DNA of 64,000 nucleotides from NCBI GenBank assembly GCA_013076295.1, contig RQOL01000906.1, positions 6,266,297-6,330,296 of the forward strand, given 5' to 3'. The translations under genes were made by a program, and so were the position numbers. The notes beneath the pieces were generated by a model that saw nothing but the letters and a program-made list of their open reading frames with translations, was not told the origin of the DNA and did not search any database. This document shows positions 60,571 to 64,000 of the stretch, piece after piece. Source of the DNA: Sanderia malayensis (Eukaryota; Cnidaria; Scyphozoa; Semaeostomeae; Pelagiidae). Each line of letters begins with the position of its first letter. The first letter of the stretch is position 1.

Positions 60571-62086
60571 AGTGCCCCTACACCTTATTTTTTTATTCTT
60601 TATATCGATAAAACTTTCTTCGCTGATTTCAGATACGAAAATATTTTTTAAATCTGACGTCTAGTTAACGAGTTATAACGTGGGGAAGTGTCGATGTTTC
60701 GTCATTTTCGCCATTTTTTGTGGTCAACTTTTAGGACTGGGATCTACCTACTATGACATCATAGTTGGTGCCATTGTGCCCCGTTCATTTTCCCGTACTG
60801 AAGCAACAAATCCGGCATCAATTTTCTCTCATACGATGCACTCGATATTTGTTTTTTTGACTTTGATGATTAGAAACAGGTCGGCGCATTATGACATTGA
60901 AATTTGAAAGGCTTGCGATGAGTTTGCAGATGTGGGGAGGGATTACAAAATTCCCATGTAGTGGCTGCTCGTTGTGCTCAGTGGAGGCGGGCGTGGGCCG
61001 TGCAATGTTAAAACTGTACGGGAACGGGGATGCCAAGAAGAGCATCAAAACATGATGATAAAACTGGGATGCCATATCGATGTGTTTTGCTAGCCCATGG
61101 AAATACACCCGATAAATCAAAATTTGTATGGCTTCACAAAATTCTGCTTTATCAGAATGATCGCCCTAAAACTGTGAGGAGAAGGAGATGGATAGATTTC
61201 ATCAATTCGCAACGACGGAAGAAATTCTATGGACGCCTCATCATGAATGAAATAAATCAAACAACAAAGCGCAATAATTTCGGCACAATAACGAAATTCA
61301 TGTGTAGTAATAAGGAATTGTGTTGCAGATTTTCTACACTTGCTGTTCCAAATGAAAATCGAATCGTTTCAAGCTTCCTCAAACCCCAAAGGTTTAGACT
61401 GACACGGATATGATGGCCTAAATTATTGCGTATATTGAATTTTGATATACACTTTTGCTTCATCACAAACACAACAAAAAGATAATAATTCAGATCTAGT
61501 CAAATGCCCAGAAAGTTTTCTTTCAACATTTCTTTTCTTGCTCACATCTCTTTCATGGCTTTGACTGAAAGAGTTCTCAGCCAAATGGCATCAAATGCAT
61601 CAGGTTTCTCCCTCATCGGTATCACTATCAACGATCTGCTTTGCTCTACGATACGATCAATCCTATCCCCTCGCCATCTTCGCATTCCTCGGCACTGCAA
61701 TCCCTACTGTCATGAACTACTATCCGACAAAGAATGTTAATTCATGGAAACTTTCTATTCGATTCTGATCACCAAAATTGCACAAATACCCACGAATACA
61801 CATAACGAGACACGACAAAAGCGCAACGCAAACACTATTTATTGTACTGAATATAGGCCTACGCCCGCCGCCACTGAATACAACGAGCAGCCACTACATT
61901 GGAGTTTACCTACTATGATGTCATAGTAGGTAAATTACGGTCCTAAAAGTTGACCACGAAAAAGTGGCACGCGTTGCCTCGTATCTCAAAAACTACTTGT
62001 CATATCAAAAAAATATAAACGGATTCAGAATCAGCGCATTCGAATCTATAGTTTTAGCCAATAAAAAAATAAGGTGTAGGGGCACT
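60571..62086. mobile_element. Kolobok-like element nested in the MULE, TTAA TSD
   Basis: TTAA on both sides (60,567-60,570; 62,087-62,090). TIRs start AGTGCCCCTACACCTTATTT and are perfect for about 27 bp, with diverged homology continuing inward. Subterminal inverted blocks include ctactatgacatcatag and the tagtggctgctcgttg block. TTAA duplications are typical of Kolobok and piggyBac; the THAP-like ORF inside favours Kolobok. Confidence 0.75.
61030..61413 (+). pseudogene. THAP-domain remnant of the Kolobok-like element
   Basis: MPYRC at 61,066, then GNTPDKSKF, LHKILL, NDRPKTVRRRRWIDFINSQRRKKF: the spacing and residues of the THAP domain of cnidarian Kolobok transposases. The second cysteine is replaced (AHGN) and the downstream C-x2-H is not recognisable, so the zinc site is lost. 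The rest of the frame to 61,413 is not transposase-like. Confidence 0.6.
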
Positions 62087-62315
62087 TTAAATTATTGTGA
62101 TTTCTAAGCATATGATTGGATATTGGCTTTTTGTCAAAGGATGCCGACTGGACCGAATTCTGTCCAGCCAGTAACCAAGGCTGTAGCCTGCGTGCAGCCT
62201 CAAAATCTTCAAACGTGAAGAGTAGAGTCTGCGCAACAATGAACGAAAGCTTGTACGAGCCTCGTGTTCATAAATTTTAATCCTCTTTATCTTCTGTTTG
62301 TCTATTGTTTAGTAG

Positions 62316-62360
62316 CCAATCAAATCTATCTGGCAACTTTCTGCCAGATGATTTGATTGG
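62316..62360. other. Perfect hairpin
   Basis: CCAATCAAAT and ATCTGGCA pair with TGCCAGAT and ATTTGATTGG around a 6-nt loop. It lies inside the MULE, not at an end. Possibly a remnant of a smaller insertion. Confidence 0.7.
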
Positions 62361-62478
62361 TCAAATGCAATTTCCATTGTCCTAATCGCCGTTCCACCGC
62401 GTGAAAATGGCAAAGCACCGCGCGGGTCGGGTATCGGGTTGTTTTGTTTTATTATTATTCTCAAAATGGCGATCATAG

Positions 62479-62694
62479 TTGCAAAAAGGGAAAGCGGTTC
62501 CTTGGAACGAAGAAAAAATTTGCGAAGCGTTGTCTTTTGTAAAATTGTGCTTTGTGTTACAATCCCAAGATTTATTTTTGGATAAAATAAGCAAAAATAA
62601 TATGCATGACATTCTCAGAACAATATGTGCAACCTCTCAATTCACTGACAACAAATGTTGGAATGTAGGCCATATCTCTTGGCTTTATTATTGA
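62479..62694 (+). CDS. Unrecognised ORF inside the MULE
   Basis: Up to 71 codons starting with KGKAVPWNEEKICEALSF, protein-like in composition. No family recognised. It could be the first exon of the element's own gene. Confidence 0.25.
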   Translation: MQKGKAVPWNEEKICEALSFVKLCFVLQSQDLFLDKISKNNMHDILRTICATSQFTDNKCWNVGHISWLYY

Positions 62695-63302
62695 CAAGGA
62701 TTGTGAGTGTTGAAAAGACAGAGGATTGACCCAATCAAAAAAAGAATAACAGGAAAGACTACGCGACAGTATATTACATTATGTTGGTTAGCAATTCTAA
62801 AAACGCAACACTCTTCAAAAATAAGTTTTCTCTAAGGGAATTACTCTCCGTGCGACACATGGTACCTTTATTTCTTCATTCAGTTTGATTTCCGATTCCG
62901 ACTTCACTTTTGATGGGATTTTTCCCAATTTTTTTAAGCTACGTAAACAACAAATTGGTGTTCAGGAAATCTGAGTTAAATTATTAACCTTTAATTGTCA
63001 AACATATCAGTCCCGAGAGAAGAAATGAAACAAGGATAAAATTCAGCAGGAGAGTGACTTCGAGCGGTATTGAAAGCGTGTCGCTTTCACTCAGCGGATT
63101 TTCTATTTGAAAGTGAGGCAGCTTTTCTGCTGACTCAGCTGTACGGCATTTCGTTCATTGTTGCGCAGACTCTACTCTTCACGTTTGAAGATTTTGAGGC
63201 TGCACGCAGGCTACCAAGGCTGCCAAGTATTACAAGTCTCTCTCGCTTTTCCCTTCTTCCGTTTTTCAGCGAGAGAGACTTGTAGCAAGTCCACGGTAAC
63301 AA

Positions 63303-64000
63303 TGGCTTTGGCACCACTTGAAACCATAATGTTAACCTTGGACATTTCGCCATCTAGGTCTCAACTAGCTCAGAATTCTATTCCTGACGATATCGAAATA
63401 AAGGATAATGAACAGTCTGTGACACATTTTAACACATTTTTCTGAATGTGTTAAAAATATTCTCAATTTCAATCCAGCCGCACTCATATAAGAATCTGAC
63501 AATTACCGACGAAGAGGCATGCCACGTTGCAAGCCGACTTTCTTTTCAGGTATACATTTACAATTAATTTATCACTTGCTCCTTGCAGTCGTTACGAGAC
63601 ATCAAATAGCAAGAACCTTTTCAATCTTGACCTGCTATGGAACAATTGTTATGAATCGCCCTTCTGAGGTGTTCGGATACTTTCTCAAAAGTGATACCAT
63701 TCCCTTAACAGGATCCTGAGAATGAGCCCTCTCAAGCAAGTAACCAGTCTGAATCCGCTGTGAGTGTCAGTACACAGAAATCTCTTGAAATGCAGTATAG
63801 CTAGCTATTTAAATTTCATGATGACCCTTCGTCACAGTGTCAGTGATTTCCTTTTCAACAATTTTCATTCTTATTTAAGGTAACGTTTAAAGACATAAAC
63901 AGAAAAGCCAAGCGTTGTAAAGTATGAGTGAACAAGTTATCGTAACACACTGTCGTTAGAACCTGTTTTACTAAGCACTATAGTGAAGTTTATTGATCGT
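63303..64000 (+). other. Right flank of the MULE, possible exons
   Basis: 63,480-63,560 has an AG-bounded frame (NLTITDEEACHVASRLSFQ) ending at CAG|GTATAC. An acceptor at about 63,597 leads into another short frame. They may belong to the gene whose exons lie at 50-59.8 kb, but the phases do not prove it. Confidence 0.3.

Larger units (their letters stand above)
59945..63293. mobile_element. Mutator-like element, 9-bp TSD, about 75-bp TIRs
   Basis: CGGTAACAA is duplicated exactly at 59,936-59,944 and 63,294-63,302. The TIRs start TGGACTTGCTACAAGTC and run about 75 bp with one mismatch visible. Each TIR can itself fold (GTCTCTCTCGC / GCGAGAGAG). Inside are a RecQ exon on minus, a nested TTAA element, an unrecognised ORF, and an inverted duplication of about 85 bp (62,172-62,255 versus 63,138-63,225). 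A 9-bp TSD with long TIRs is the MULE pattern. No MULE transposase is seen. Confidence 0.75.

Noticed and set aside
60680..60907. ORF at the left of the Kolobok-like element
   Set aside because: Falls in the inverted-repeat region; the mirrored region at 61,860-61,990 does not preserve it.

Overview
This is eukaryotic, AT-rich, repeat-dominated DNA. It has spliced genes with GT-AG introns, AATAAA signals, microsatellites and many degraded transposons. The mobile families present (THAP-type transposases, DUF6589, SWIM/YqaJ-type protein, RecQ fragments, a HECT E3 gene beside an rve integrase, a Penelope-like GIY-YIG domain, CR1/L2-like LINE tails) are together typical of an anthozoan cnidarian such as a stony coral or sea anemone. 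That assignment is inference from family content, not proof. I see no rRNA, tRNA, CRISPR or prokaryotic operon.

Layout. 1-9.7 kb: a minisatellite, dispersed repeats, and a 1.2-kb repeat C in tandem. One C copy carries two nested insertions, a Harbinger-like MITE and a Penelope-like fragment. A THAP/HTH/DDE transposase pseudogene and a SWIM-domain pseudogene follow. 10.4-13.6 kb: two LINE 3' ends. 14-19.4 kb: two single copies of an element U that looks like a nonautonomous Helitron filled with minisatellite. 22.7-38.3 kb: a RecQ exon, then palindromic element P1, whose left zinc-finger ORF is interrupted by five head-to-tail U elements (23,662-33,273). 38.3-39.1 kb: a DUF6589 ORF. 44.7-49.9 kb: a TIR transposon with a HECT E3 ligase gene and a convergent rve integrase gene, both decayed. 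50.1-59.8 kb: a phase-consistent multi-exon gene of unknown function, with palindromic element P2 (50,899-57,877, 6-bp TSD) in its first intron. 59.9-63.3 kb: a Mutator-like element with a perfect 9-bp TSD that contains a RecQ first exon and, nested inside it, a TTAA-flanked Kolobok-like element.

The most unusual objects are P1 and P2. Each is a long inverted repeat whose two arms carry outward-facing copies of the same intact 166-residue C2H2 zinc-finger gene, each with a TATA box 77 bp before the ATG. They share a central array of 63-bp repeats made of about six 10-11-bp TAATC-type blocks. The second unusual object is the HECT plus integrase transposon. The third is the U tandem, whose insertion point can be read exactly because P2 keeps the empty site.
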